Below, one piece after another: positions 8,149 through 17,410 of a stretch of DNA of 64,000 nucleotides (position 1 is the stretch's first letter; each line of letters begins with the position of its first letter). The notes under the pieces were generated by a model. It saw only the letters and a program-made list of their open reading frames with translations, searched no databases and was not told the origin of the DNA. The position numbers were made by a program, and so were the translations under genes. The stretch comes from Rhodocyclaceae bacterium (lineage in GTDB: Bacteria > Pseudomonadota > Gammaproteobacteria > Burkholderiales > Rhodocyclaceae), in NCBI GenBank assembly GCA_030824115.1, contig JAVBYI010000006.1, positions 89,264 to 153,263 on the forward strand, read 5' to 3'.

Positions 8149-8182
8149 GAAAAAAAGCGGGAAAAAGATGCGCTGCTGAAAA

Positions 8183-8779
8183 TCAGCGGCGCATCACCTT
8201 TTCCGACGGCGTCAGCGCGTCGATGAAACCCTGGCGGGAAAAGATGCGCTCGGCAAACTTCATGACGGGCGCTGCCGTCTTGGGCAACTCGATACCGTAA
8301 TGGTCAAGACGCCAGAGCAACGGGGCAATCGCCACGTCAAGCATCGAGAAGTCGTCGCCCAGCAGAAATTTCTGCTTGGCAAACAACGGCACCAGCTCAG
8401 CCAGACGATCCCGGATATGCGCCCGGGACTTGTCAGCCGATTTGAGGTTGCGCTCGAGGGCATCGATATGGCTGAAAAGCTCCAGTTCCATCGTATGCAA
8501 CAGTTGGCGCGCCTTCGCCCGCGTCTGCGGATCGGGCGGCATCAACTGCGGATGCGGGAAACGCTCATCGATGTACTCGTTGATAATATTCGATTCGTAC
8601 AGAACGAGATCACGATCAACCAGTACAGGAACGCGGTTGTACGGGTTGATGACGGCGATGTCTTCGGGTTTATTGAAGAGATCGACATCAATCACCTGAA
8701 AGTCCATCTGCTTCTCGTATAGCACGATACGGCAGCGATGGCTGAACGGACAGGTGGTCCCCGAGTACAAGTTCATCAT
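8183..8779 (-). CDS. sspA: Stringent starvation protein A (GST-like)
   Basis: RNA-polymerase-associated protein with a glutathione-S-transferase fold. The start giving MMNLYSGTTCPFSHRCR is chosen because family members begin here; an earlier in-frame ATG adds 25 residues with no similarity. The thioredoxin-like N-terminal half (FSHRCRIVLYEKQMDF, NRVPVLVDRDLVLYES) and the helical C-terminal half (DDFSMLDVAIAPLLWRLDHYGIELP) are intact, 198 residues in total. It lies just downstream of petABC, as in many betaproteobacteria, and is followed by sspB. Confidence 0.94.
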   Translation of the reverse strand: MMNLYSGTTCPFSHRCRIVLYEKQMDFQVIDVDLFNKPEDIAVINPYNRVPVLVDRDLVLYESNIINEYIDERFPHPQLMPPDPQTRAKARQLLHTMELELFSHIDALERNLKSADKSRAHIRDRLAELVPLFAKQKFLLGDDFSMLDVAIAPLLWRLDHYGIELPKTAAPVMKFAERIFSRQGFIDALTPSEKVMRR

Positions 8780-8873
8780 GGCACTCGTACCCCAGGAATA
8801 GTCGGAATCTCGCACCACGCGACGGACGGGTGGATTCATATCTCGATGCCCCATGTGAGTCTACTCACGCTAA

Positions 8874-9584
8874 TCAGTGAATGTCTTTCCAGTATTCACG
8901 CTTGAGCGCATACGAGAAGACGAACAGAACCGCCAGGAAGATCAGTACGATCACACCCAACTGTTTGCGGAAGTTGGCCATCGGCTCGCCCATATGGGTA
9001 AGGAAACCCACCAGATCGCCAACCATGACATCGAATTCTTCCGGCTTGAGACGACCTGGCTTGGCAAGGGTCAGCGCGTGATCGGCGCCCATGACTTGCT
9101 CACCCTGCAACTCCCAAAGCACGTGCGGCATGCCAACGTTTGGGAACACCGTGTTGTTCCAACCAGTCGGACGTGCATCGTCACGATAGAAACCACGCAG
9201 GTAAGTGTAGAGCCAGTCTCCGCCAGAACCAAACTCAGAGGCTCGCGCACGTGCAATCACCGTCAGATCAGGCGGTGCCGCACCGAACCACTGCTTGGCT
9301 TCCGAGCGCCGCATGGCGATGGTCATCGTCTCGCCAATCTTGTCTGCCGTAAACAGCAGATTGTCCCTGATCTGCGCATCGGTCAGGCCGATGTCCGTCA
9401 GACGGTTATAGCGAAAATAGGAAGCGGAGTGGCAGTTCAGGCAATAGTTGATGAACAGCTTGGCACCATTTTGCAGGGCAGCGTAATCGCGGGAGCGATC
9501 CGGGGCCTTGTCAAGATGCAGTTCGGCACCAGCAGCAAGCGCCAAAAGCGGTGCGCACAAAAACGCAAGAAGCAGCTTTTTCAT
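8874..9584 (-). CDS. petC: Cytochrome c1 of the bc1 complex
   Basis: Heme c subunit that passes electrons from the Rieske protein to soluble cytochrome c. A signal peptide (MKKLLLAFLCAPLLALAAGA) precedes the mature periplasmic domain. The heme-binding site CLNCH is at residues 48-52, and a C-terminal membrane anchor (VIVLIFLAVLFVFSYAL) is followed by a basic end. The 236-residue length is typical. The start codon overlaps the petB stop (ATGA), so translation is probably coupled. Confidence 0.96.
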   Translation of the reverse strand: MKKLLLAFLCAPLLALAAGAELHLDKAPDRSRDYAALQNGAKLFINYCLNCHSASYFRYNRLTDIGLTDAQIRDNLLFTADKIGETMTIAMRRSEAKQWFGAAPPDLTVIARARASEFGSGGDWLYTYLRGFYRDDARPTGWNNTVFPNVGMPHVLWELQGEQVMGADHALTLAKPGRLKPEEFDVMVGDLVGFLTHMGEPMANFRKQLGVIVLIFLAVLFVFSYALKREYWKDIH

Positions 9585-10882
9585 TATCCCGTCACCCTTT
9601 CCGGTTCAGCTTTGCACTTGTCCAGCGATGTGTAGATCGGCATCAACAGGAAGAAGGCAAAGTAGAGAATCGTGCAAATCTGCGACACCAACGTGCGCCC
9701 GGGGGTCGGCGCCAGCATACCCAGATAACCCAGGATGAAGAAGCAGACGAGGAAGATGCCAAGCGCCCACTTGAACAAGGGACCGCGATAACGAATCGAC
9801 TTCACCGGGCTACGATCCAACCAGGGCAGGAAGAAGAAGATCATCACGCCAAGACCCATGAAGATCACGCCCCACAGCTTGGCGTCAATCCAGAAGAAGT
9901 TGACCGTGTTGGCGCGCAAGATCGAGTAGTAAGGCGTGAAATACCAGACCGGTGCGATGTGCGGCGGAGTCACCAGTGGGTCGGCGGGGAAGAAGTTGTT
10001 GAACTCCAGGAAGTAACCGCCGCCTTCAGGCATGAAGAACACAATCACCGAGAAGACCATCAGGAAAACCACCACACCGACAATATCCTTCACCGTGTAG
10101 TACGGGTGGAAGGGAATACCATCGAGGGGAATGCCATGCTCGTCCTTCTTCTTCTTGATCTCGACACCATCAGGGTTGTTTGAACCCACTTCGTGTAGCG
10201 CGATGATGTGCGCAGCGACGAGACCGATCAGCACCAGCGGCACAGCAATGACATGCAGCGAGAACATCCGGTTCAGGGTCGCATCACCGATCACGTAGTC
10301 GCCACGAATCCACAGCGTCAACTCGTTACCGATAAAGGGAATGGCCGAAAACAGGTTGAGAATCACCTGAGCCCCCCAGTAGGACATCTGGCCCCACGGC
10401 AGCAGGTAGCCCATGAAGGCCTCACCCATCAGCGCAAGGAAAATCATGACGCCGAAGATCCAGACCAGTTCACGCGGCTTGCGGTAGGAACCATAGATCA
10501 GGCCGCGATACATATGCAGGTAAACGACGACAAAGAAGGCCGACGCCCCGGTCGAGTGCAGGTAGCGAATCAACCAGCCCCACGGCACATCACGCATGAT
10601 GTACTCAACGCTCGCAAAGGCCACTGGCACACCGGAAGCATTCAGCGAGGCATCCGGCTTGTAGTGCATCACCAGAAAGATGCCGGTCACGACCTGAATC
10701 ACCAGCACCAGAAGCGCGAGGGAGCCAAAGAAGTACCAGAAATTGAAGTTTTTCGGCGCGTAGTACTTGGCCAGATGGTCGTTCCACAACGCCATCAGGG
10801 GGAAGCGCGCATCCACCCACTCCAGTAGGCCACCGACCGCAGTACCGTCGGATTTGTATTTTTCAACGTTGGCAGCAGCCAT
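9584..10882 (-). CDS. petB: Cytochrome b of the bc1 complex
   Basis: Integral membrane subunit carrying hemes bL and bH and the quinol oxidation and quinone reduction sites. Heme-ligand His pairs are visible in YLHSTGAS/YLHMYRG and SLHVIAVP/AAHIIALH. The Qo-site motif reads PVWY (residues 311-314), the variant found in many beta- and gammaproteobacteria in place of PEWY. At 432 residues it is a full-length fused cytochrome b (b6 plus subunit IV) with about eight membrane spans. It lies between petA and petC, separated by 3 bases and a 1-base overlap. Confidence 0.97.
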   Translation of the reverse strand: MAAANVEKYKSDGTAVGGLLEWVDARFPLMALWNDHLAKYYAPKNFNFWYFFGSLALLVLVIQVVTGIFLVMHYKPDASLNASGVPVAFASVEYIMRDVPWGWLIRYLHSTGASAFFVVVYLHMYRGLIYGSYRKPRELVWIFGVMIFLALMGEAFMGYLLPWGQMSYWGAQVILNLFSAIPFIGNELTLWIRGDYVIGDATLNRMFSLHVIAVPLVLIGLVAAHIIALHEVGSNNPDGVEIKKKKDEHGIPLDGIPFHPYYTVKDIVGVVVFLMVFSVIVFFMPEGGGYFLEFNNFFPADPLVTPPHIAPVWYFTPYYSILRANTVNFFWIDAKLWGVIFMGLGVMIFFFLPWLDRSPVKSIRYRGPLFKWALGIFLVCFFILGYLGMLAPTPGRTLVSQICTILYFAFFLLMPIYTSLDKCKAEPERVTG

Positions 10883-10885
10883 CGC

Positions 10886-11482
10886 TTACGCTCCCTTCTT
10901 GTCTTCGCCAATCAGAATCTTGGCATCGGACAGGTAATAGTGCGGCGGAACCTCAAGGTTGTCCGGGGCTGGCATGCTTTTGTAAACACGCCCGGCGAGG
11001 TCGAACATCGAACCATGGCAGGGGCACAAAAAACCACCCGTCCATTCGGGATTGATACCCGACTCGGCGCCCGTCTTGAACTTTTCGCTTGGCGAGCAGC
11101 CCAAGTGGGTGCAGATGCCGATAGCCACCAGATATTCCGGCTTGATCGAGCGGTGCTCGTTCTTGGCGTACTCGGGCTGCATCGTCCGATTGGATTGCGG
11201 ATCGGCCATTTTGTCGGCGATCTTGGTCAGATCAGCCAGCATTTCTTTGGTGCGATGGATGATCCAGACCGGCTTGCCGCGCCACTCAACGGTCATCATT
11301 TCGCCCGGATTCAGCTTGCTGATGTCCACTTCAACCGGTGCGCCGGCCGATTTGGCACGTTCTGAAGGAGCAAAGGTGCTCACGAAGGGTATGGCCACTG
11401 CGACACCAGCCACGCCCCCGGCTACAGACGTCGCAACCAGCAGTCGACGCCTGCCACAATCCACTTTGTCGTCACAACTCAT
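10886..11482 (-). CDS. petA: Ubiquinol-cytochrome c reductase iron-sulfur subunit (Rieske)
   Basis: [2Fe-2S] protein of the bc1 complex. Start MSCDDKVDCGRRRLL is chosen for its AGGAAAT site and family match; an upstream ATG adds ten residues. A twin-Arg-type signal anchor (GRRRLLVATSVAGGVAG) is followed by the soluble domain. Cluster ligands lie in CTHLGC (124-129) and CPCHGS (153-158). The 198-residue length is normal. First gene of petABC; a TATAAT-like -10 element lies about 48 bases upstream. Confidence 0.97.
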   Translation of the reverse strand: MSCDDKVDCGRRRLLVATSVAGGVAGVAVAIPFVSTFAPSERAKSAGAPVEVDISKLNPGEMMTVEWRGKPVWIIHRTKEMLADLTKIADKMADPQSNRTMQPEYAKNEHRSIKPEYLVAIGICTHLGCSPSEKFKTGAESGINPEWTGGFLCPCHGSMFDLAGRVYKSMPAPDNLEVPPHYYLSDAKILIGEDKKGA

Positions 11483-11529
11483 GGTGGGATTTCCTGAAAA
11501 GTGAGAATGCAAATACGAAAAACCGCGCG

Positions 11530-11535
11530 ATTATA
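11530..11535 (-). promoter_or_regulatory. Probable -10 element of the petABC promoter
   Basis: A perfect TATAAT on the minus strand, preceded at 17 bases by only a weak -35 (TTTAAT). The position fits a leader of about 40 bases before petA. The weak -35 suggests an activator could be needed, but no operator is evident. Confidence 0.5.
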
Positions 11536-11615
11536 GCGGAGTCCGAGGGGATATTAAAGAGCAAATTAGCTCAATCTTATAGTCGACGAAGCCTGAAAGC
11601 ACCAATACAGTGCGA

Positions 11616-12221
11616 TCAGTAGTCGCGCCGCTCGATAAAAGCCTGAGCCACGCTGGCGGCATCGGAATACTCGAGTTCACTACCCAGCGGCAGGCCACGT
11701 GCGATACGACTGACCTTGACGCCGCGGGCATGCAGCATCTCCGAGAGGTAGTGAGCCGTGGCCTCACCTTCGTTGGTCAGGTTGGTTGCCAAAATCACCT
11801 CCTTGACCACACCATCAGACGCGCGCGCCAACAGCCGATCAAAAGCCAGTTCGCGCGGCCCGATGCCATCCAGAGGAGAAAGTCGCCCCATCAGGACGTA
11901 ATACAGCCCCTGAAAAGCATGCGTCTGCTCCATAATATTGAGATCAGCCGGCATTTCCACTACGCACAACTGCGATGGATCGCGCTTTGGCGAAAGACAG
12001 CGCTCACAAACTTCAGCTTCGGTAAAGTTATTGCAACGGTCGCAATGGCGTAGCGTACGCAGCGCCGTTTCGAGTGCCTTGGCAAGGCGCTCTGCGCCGC
12101 GCGGATCGTGCTGCAACAAGTGGTACACCATGCGTTGCGCCGATTTCGGCCCGACCCCTGGCAGACAGCGCAAGGCGCCCACCAACTCCTCAAGGCTCGA
12201 TGGACTCGTGGGCGTTGCCAC
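11616..12221 (-). CDS. recR: Recombination mediator RecR
   Basis: RecF-pathway protein that helps load RecA on gapped DNA. Landmarks are the helix-hairpin-helix [17 protein letters not shown], a four-Cys zinc finger (C60, C63, C72, C75) and a Toprim domain starting [10 protein letters not shown] and containing [13 protein letters not shown]. The 201-residue length is normal. In many genomes recR follows dnaX and ybaB; here its upstream neighbour is a DUF2863 gene. Confidence 0.96.
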   Translation of the reverse strand: MATPTSPSSLEELVGALRCLPGVGPKSAQRMVYHLLQHDPRGAERLAKALETALRTLRHCDRCNNFTEAEVCERCLSPKRDPSQLCVVEMPADLNIMEQTHAFQGLYYVLMGRLSPLDGIGPRELAFDRLLARASDGVVKEVILATNLTNEGEATAHYLSEMLHARGVKVSRIARGLPLGSELEYSDAASVAQAFIERRDY

Positions 12222-12229
12222 CGTACCCC

Positions 12230-13411
12230 TCAGTGCAGGTGACGAGGCAAAGCCTCTTCTTCCGGTTCGGGCAGTTCAGCATGCACCGGCTCGCCTTCTG
12301 GATTCGGATACAGCGGCGCACCGCAATCGTCGCAGTACTCCAGCGGGAAACGATGCTCGAGGACAATCACCTCGCGCAGACCCGCCTCGCGCAGCACGCT
12401 CTCGATCTGCCCCGGCATCTCGTTCGCCTCCTCCTCGTTTTCAAGCAGGGGCCAAACCACGCCATGCACCACCTCAACGGCATCACCCAGCGTGAATCCG
12501 ACGCGGAACTCTTCAAGTTGGCGATCGTAATAAGGCGCCACTACCGCGCGTAAGTTGCTGGCCGAGACGTTCAGCGTTGTCTGCAGGAAGGCCACCGCCG
12601 AGCGCAACGAATACGGACGTGAGGCACGATCGGCCTCGCGTACTGCGGCATGGAAGGACTGCGGCAACAAGGGCTCCATGGCACAAGCGGGCAGAATGGT
12701 ACGCAACACCTCACCACCCTGCGCACGCCACTGCTTGAGCGCTTCATTGCGACTGCCATCCGCCTCCTGCCAGCGGAACAGGGGTGTCCCTGCCGGCGCG
12801 CACACCACCCCGATCAGGTAGCGGGTGTCGGACAGAAAGTTCATCGTTTCCGGCATCTGGCCCACATCGATTTTGAGGTCACGGCCATGCAGCGCCGCTT
12901 TGACCAATTTGTCGGACAGTGCCGCAGTTTCACAATAGCTTTGCGGCAACTGATCCGGACTGAAAAGAAAATCGCACAAGCCAAACCGGACATCTGCCGC
13001 CAACACATGCGCCTGCAACTGGACACGCAGACTGGTCAGCGCATCGCCAGTAATAGCACCGGACGGAATTGCATAACGCGACCAAGCCAAGACCGGGGCG
13101 GCGAACAACAGCACATCTTGCGTAGTACCACTTGCGCCGTTCTCGTGCTTGTGCGCCTCGGCACGATATTCGATCATGTCGGCCAACTCGTCATAGGCGC
13201 GGCCACCTGCACCATACAAATGATCCAGCGCAGCGTTCATCGCCGCCTCGTCATTGCCGTCCAGCAAGCGATCCACCAACTCGGCCAAACGTCGCTCCCA
13301 GAAAGCATCTTCCAGGCGATTGCCTGACAGACTGAGGTCCGTGGCAAGACTGATCAGTTCTTCGGTATCAGGGGTTTGCTTGGTGCGACGGGAAAAGCGC
13401 GAACGTTTCAT
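12230..13411 (-). CDS. DUF2863-family protein
   Basis: The 393-residue cytoplasmic protein begins [19 protein letters not shown] and matches the DUF2863 family known mainly from Betaproteobacteria, whose function is unknown. The N-terminal part is helical ([18 protein letters not shown]). The middle is an alpha/beta region with no obvious catalytic motif. The C-terminus carries [20 protein letters not shown], a small two-Cys motif that could bind metal, and ends in a Glu-rich tail. A longer in-frame extension upstream is rejected because it runs antisense through metZ. It lies nine bases upstream of recR in the same direction. Confidence 0.82.
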   Translation of the reverse strand: MKRSRFSRRTKQTPDTEELISLATDLSLSGNRLEDAFWERRLAELVDRLLDGNDEAAMNAALDHLYGAGGRAYDELADMIEYRAEAHKHENGASGTTQDVLLFAAPVLAWSRYAIPSGAITGDALTSLRVQLQAHVLAADVRFGLCDFLFSPDQLPQSYCETAALSDKLVKAALHGRDLKIDVGQMPETMNFLSDTRYLIGVVCAPAGTPLFRWQEADGSRNEALKQWRAQGGEVLRTILPACAMEPLLPQSFHAAVREADRASRPYSLRSAVAFLQTTLNVSASNLRAVVAPYYDRQLEEFRVGFTLGDAVEVVHGVVWPLLENEEEANEMPGQIESVLREAGLREVIVLEHRFPLEYCDDCGAPLYPNPEGEPVHAELPEPEEEALPRHLH

Positions 13412-13499
13412 GGGGGCAGCTATTGAAAGCAGGTCAGTAACAACTTGGGGAGCAATTTTACCAGCAGGCTCCTGCTGCTCCAGGACACTGACCGACGAC

Positions 13500-14681
13500 T
13501 TAACGAACGTCGAGTCCGCGCCGCAAATCGGCCTCGATATCGTCAACAGCCTCCAGACCAACCGCAATGCGCAGCAGACCTTCGCCAATGCCTGCCTCGG
13601 CCCGAGCCTCTGGCGAAATGCGGCCATGAGTAGTACTGGCCGGATGCGTAATGGTGGTTTTCGTATCGCCGAGGTTGGCGGTAATCGAGAGCAGCTTGCA
13701 GTTGTCGACCACACGCCAGGCTTTGGTACGCCCGCCTTTGACTTCGAAAGCCACAATCGCTCCGCCCGTCAGTTGCTGACGCATCGCCAGCGCATGCTGC
13801 GGATGGGAGGGAAGCCCCGGGTAAAACACGCGCGCCACCATCGGATGCGCCTCCAGACGACGGGCCAGATCAAGCGCATTCGCCGACTGGGCCTGCATGC
13901 GAATCCTGAGGGTTTCGAGTCCCTTGAGAATCACCCAGGCATTGAAGGGCGACAAGGTCGGCCCCGCCGTGCGCAAATATTTGAAAACTTCCTCGACCAG
14001 CGCCTGACTACCGCATACCGCGCCGCCAAGCACACGCCCCTGGCCATCGAGATACTTCGTCGCGGAGTGAATGACCAGATCGGCCCCCAGCGCCAACGGT
14101 CGCTGCAAAGCCGGCGAACAAAAACAGTTGTCAACGACCAGCAGTGCCCCCGCCGCATGCGCGACATCGGTCAGGGCCGCAATGTCATACACCTCAGTCA
14201 AGGGATTCGAGGGCGTCTCGATGAACAACAACTTTGTATTCGGCCGCAGCGCTGCGCGGTAAGCCGCCGGATCATTGCCGGCGATGAAGGTCGCCTCGAC
14301 ACCAAAGCGCGGCATGATGGTGCCGAGCATCTGCTGTGTCGCCCCGAAAATGCCACGCGCAGCGACGATGTGATCGCCCGCCTTAAGCAACGCCATGATC
14401 GTGGCCAGGATCGCGGCCATGCCGCTGGCGGTCGCCACGCAAGCCTCTGCCCCTTCCAAAGCCGCCAGCCGTTCCTGCAGCATAGTGACGGTCGGATTGG
14501 TGAAACGCGAGTAAACATTGCCGACTTCCGCACCAGAAAACCGCGCAGCCGCTTGGGCCGCACTTTCAAACACAAAGCTTGAGGTCAGGTAAAGCGCCTC
14601 GGCATGCTCGCCAAACTGGCTACGCTCCTGCCCTGCCCTGACGGCCAGAGTATCGAGTTGCCAGTCAGGATCCATCTTCAT
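13500..14681 (-). CDS. metZ: O-succinylhomoserine sulfhydrylase
   Basis: PLP enzyme of the Cys/Met-metabolism family that makes homocysteine directly from O-succinylhomoserine and sulfide. The schiff-base Lys is K209 in HSATKYLDG. Other family blocks are [29 protein letters not shown] and the C-terminal [10 protein letters not shown]. The assignment as MetZ rather than MetB or MetC rests on overall resemblance and its position after purF, a common proteobacterial arrangement. Its ATG overlaps the purF stop (ATGA). Confidence 0.92.
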   Translation of the reverse strand: MKMDPDWQLDTLAVRAGQERSQFGEHAEALYLTSSFVFESAAQAAARFSGAEVGNVYSRFTNPTVTMLQERLAALEGAEACVATASGMAAILATIMALLKAGDHIVAARGIFGATQQMLGTIMPRFGVEATFIAGNDPAAYRAALRPNTKLLFIETPSNPLTEVYDIAALTDVAHAAGALLVVDNCFCSPALQRPLALGADLVIHSATKYLDGQGRVLGGAVCGSQALVEEVFKYLRTAGPTLSPFNAWVILKGLETLRIRMQAQSANALDLARRLEAHPMVARVFYPGLPSHPQHALAMRQQLTGGAIVAFEVKGGRTKAWRVVDNCKLLSITANLGDTKTTITHPASTTHGRISPEARAEAGIGEGLLRIAVGLEAVDDIEADLRRGLDVR

Positions 14682-16192
14682 TCGGATGACACCAAATTGA
14701 GATCCAGCTGCCCGGCATCTGGCTCCTCGCGCGAACTCTTGCCGCGCGCGTCCTCGACACTGGCCAAGTAATCGGCGCTGATATCGCCGGTGATGTATTT
14801 ACCATCGAAGCACGAGGTATCGAAATTGGTCAGCGCAGGATTGAGATCGCGCACCGCTTGCTTCAGTGCGGGGAGATCCTGATAGACCAAGGCATCGGCA
14901 CCGATCTCGCGACAAATTTCCTCATCGTTGCGATAGGCAGCGATCAATTCTGCGCGTGTTGGCATGTCGATCCCGTACACGTTGGCATGGCGCACGGGGG
15001 GGCTGGCCGAGGCGAAGTAAACCTTCTTGGCACCGGCTTCGCGCGCCATCATGATGATCTCGCGGCTGGTCGTCCCGCGCACAATCGAGTCATCCACCAA
15101 CATCACATTTTTGCCCTTGAATTCCTGGGTAATCGCGTTCAGTTTCTGGCGCACAGATTTGCGGCGCGAGGCTTGCCCCGGCATGATGAAGGTACGACCG
15201 ATATAACGATTCTTGACGAACCCCTCGCGGAACGGCACACCAAGGCGATTCGCCAGCTCCAGCGCCGAAGGACGACTCGAATCGGGAATCGGAATCACCG
15301 CATCGATCTGCAGATGCGGCAGGGTATGGCGAATCTTCTCGGCGAGGAACTCGCCCATCTTGACGCGCGCCGCATAAACCGACACACCGTCAATCAAAGA
15401 ATCCGGACGGGCCAGATAGACATATTCGAACATGCATGGTGCATGCAGCGTCTTGTCGGCGCACTGGCGACTCACTAACTGGCCGCGCATATCGATCAGC
15501 ACCGCCTCGCCGGGTTCGACATCGCGCAGGAACTGAAAGCCCAGCGTGTCAATGGCGACGCTTTCCGAGGCCACGAGATACTCAGTGCCCTGCGCTGTTT
15601 CGTTCTTGCCGATCACCAGCGGGCGAATGCCATAAGGATCACGGAAAGCCAGCAGCCCATAGCCGGCGATCATCGCCACCACGGCATAAGCGCCCTTGAC
15701 ACGCTTATGCACGCCAGCGACTGCCTTGAAAATGGTTTCGGCCTCAACCTGGTACTTGGACGAAGCGGCCTGCAACTCATGGGCCAGCACGTTCAGCAGC
15801 ACCTCAGAATCCGAATTGGTGTTCATGTGCCGCAAATCCTGCAGGAACATGTCGCGCTTCAACTGCTCGGAATTGGTCAGGTTGCCGTTATGCGCCAGCA
15901 TCAGGCCGAAGGGCGAGTTGACGTAGAACGGCTGCGCTTCCGCCACGTTATAGGCCGAACCGGCGGTCGGGTAGCGGCAATGGGCGATACCCCAGTTACC
16001 CACCAGCGCGCGCATGTTGCGGGTGCGGAAGACATCGCGCACCAACCCCGGCCCCTTGTGCATGTGGAAACGCCCACCCTCCGCCGTGGCAATGCCGGCG
16101 GCATCCTGGCCGCGATGCTGCAACACCTGCAGACCATCGTAGAGCAATTGATTAACTGCGGTCGTTGCGACCACGCCGAGAATGCCGCACAT
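14678..16192 (-). CDS. purF: Amidophosphoribosyltransferase
   Basis: First committed enzyme of purine synthesis: glutamine plus PRPP gives phosphoribosylamine. The N-terminal glutaminase domain starts MCGILGVV with the nucleophilic Cys2 exposed after Met removal, without the propeptide seen in Bacillus-type enzymes. The PRPP-binding motif is [14 protein letters not shown]. The 504-residue length is typical. It is preceded by cvpA, as in E. coli, and overlaps metZ. Confidence 0.97.
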   Translation of the reverse strand: MCGILGVVATTAVNQLLYDGLQVLQHRGQDAAGIATAEGGRFHMHKGPGLVRDVFRTRNMRALVGNWGIAHCRYPTAGSAYNVAEAQPFYVNSPFGLMLAHNGNLTNSEQLKRDMFLQDLRHMNTNSDSEVLLNVLAHELQAASSKYQVEAETIFKAVAGVHKRVKGAYAVVAMIAGYGLLAFRDPYGIRPLVIGKNETAQGTEYLVASESVAIDTLGFQFLRDVEPGEAVLIDMRGQLVSRQCADKTLHAPCMFEYVYLARPDSLIDGVSVYAARVKMGEFLAEKIRHTLPHLQIDAVIPIPDSSRPSALELANRLGVPFREGFVKNRYIGRTFIMPGQASRRKSVRQKLNAITQEFKGKNVMLVDDSIVRGTTSREIIMMAREAGAKKVYFASASPPVRHANVYGIDMPTRAELIAAYRNDEEICREIGADALVYQDLPALKQAVRDLNPALTNFDTSCFDGKYITGDISADYLASVEDARGKSSREEPDAGQLDLNLVSSE

Positions 16193-16206
16193 TGTTCAGC
16201 CCATCC

Positions 16207-16698
16207 TTATCGGTAGCGAATTCGTTTTGCCAAATCGGGTGGCAACCAGGGTTTGCTCGCCAGTACCGCCGTTTCGAAAGGTGGCGCCAGCGTGGCCGCC
16301 TGCCACCAGGGTTGGGCCGGCAAGGCAGTCAATCCCGCGAGCAACACCCCGACCCATACCAGCAATACGCCACGCGCAATGCCGAACAGCGCGCCGAGCA
16401 AACGATCGAACGTGCCCAGCCCCACGGCCTTGAGAAAGCGTGAGATCAGCCAGCGTGCCAGCGCAAACCCCACCAGTACGCCAGCAAACACGGCCAGAAA
16501 TCCGGCCACCTGCCGCCAGTGCGGGGCCACATCGCCGGCCATCAGCATGTCGCCCACCGGCCCGGCCCACAGGCGCGCGCACAGAAAGGCGGCAATCCAG
16601 GCCAGCAGTGCCAGAATCTCGCTGACCACGCCGCGCCATACGCCGATCAGCAGCGAGAGGGCAATCACGGCCAGTACCACGTAGTCGAATGGGGTCAC
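16207..16698 (-). CDS. cvpA: CvpA-family membrane protein
   Basis: Inner-membrane protein with about four spans, 163 residues. The start MTPFDYVVLAVIALSLLIGVWRGVVSEI matches the family pattern, including the GxxRG motif after the first span. It was first described through colicin V production and is often linked to envelope stress. The gene sits directly upstream of purF with a 14-base gap, the classical arrangement. Confidence 0.92.
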   Translation of the reverse strand: MTPFDYVVLAVIALSLLIGVWRGVVSEILALLAWIAAFLCARLWAGPVGDMLMAGDVAPHWRQVAGFLAVFAGVLVGFALARWLISRFLKAVGLGTFDRLLGALFGIARGVLLVWVGVLLAGLTALPAQPWWQAATLAPPFETAVLASKPWLPPDLAKRIRYR

Positions 16699-16737
16699 CC
16701 CGATATCCTTGCTTGCATATTGCGATCAGGCCGGCCG

Positions 16738-17400
16738 TCATGGCTTCTTGGCCACGGGTCCATCCACACCGACGATCTTGACGCGCGCACGCGCCTTTTC
16801 GGCAGCCTCTTGCGTCGGGAAGGGACCGGCACGCACACGAGTACGCGACCCATTCGGCGTATCGACTTTCTCGGTGTAAACCGGGATACCGAGTTCCTTG
16901 ATCTTGCCCGTCAGCAGCTTGACTCGACCGAGTTCCTGATAGGCACCCAACTGAACCTCCCAGGCTTCGGCCTTATCGGCTTTTTCCTGCACCGGCGCAA
17001 CCGCTTTCTCGACCACCGGTTTTTCGGCCACCTTGGGTTCGGGTTTTGGCTCCGGCTTTAACTCGGGTTTTGGTTGTACTTCCGGCTTTGATTCCGGCTT
17101 GATTTCAGCCGGCGGCTCGACCTTGGCAATCGGCTTGGCCGCTTCGCGCTGCAGTTTCGCCTCAACCGGCGACGCCACCCGCTGGGTGACACCTTCATCG
17201 GGACTGGGAATGCGGACTTGAATATCCTTGAGTGGTGGCGCGGGCTGGTGATCCATCACCATCGGCAACACAATGGCCGCAAACAGGGCCAGCGCTGCCG
17301 CACCAATCAGGCGACGACGGGCGCGCTTTTTCAACAGCAAGGCCGCATCGCCTGTCAGATCATCATTCCGCGTTTCGTCGTGCTTGTTTTCTTGTGCCAT
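16738..17400 (-). CDS. SPOR-domain protein (DedD/FtsN-like)
   Basis: A bitopic inner-membrane protein of 220 residues. A basic cytoplasmic N-terminus (KKRARRRLIG) precedes one span (AAALALFAAIVLPMVM). A long periplasmic Pro/Lys/Glu-rich linker (EIKPESKPEVQPKPELKPE) leads to a SPOR domain (about 145-220; WEVQLGAYQELGRVKLLTGKIK and TRVRAGPFPTQEAAEKA) that binds denuded peptidoglycan at division sites. The position between folC and cvpA matches dedD, but the name is positional. Confidence 0.88.
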   Translation of the reverse strand: MAQENKHDETRNDDLTGDAALLLKKRARRRLIGAAALALFAAIVLPMVMDHQPAPPLKDIQVRIPSPDEGVTQRVASPVEAKLQREAAKPIAKVEPPAEIKPESKPEVQPKPELKPEPKPEPKVAEKPVVEKAVAPVQEKADKAEAWEVQLGAYQELGRVKLLTGKIKELGIPVYTEKVDTPNGSRTRVRAGPFPTQEAAEKARARVKIVGVDGPVAKKP

Positions 17401-17410
17401 GTCACGCCCA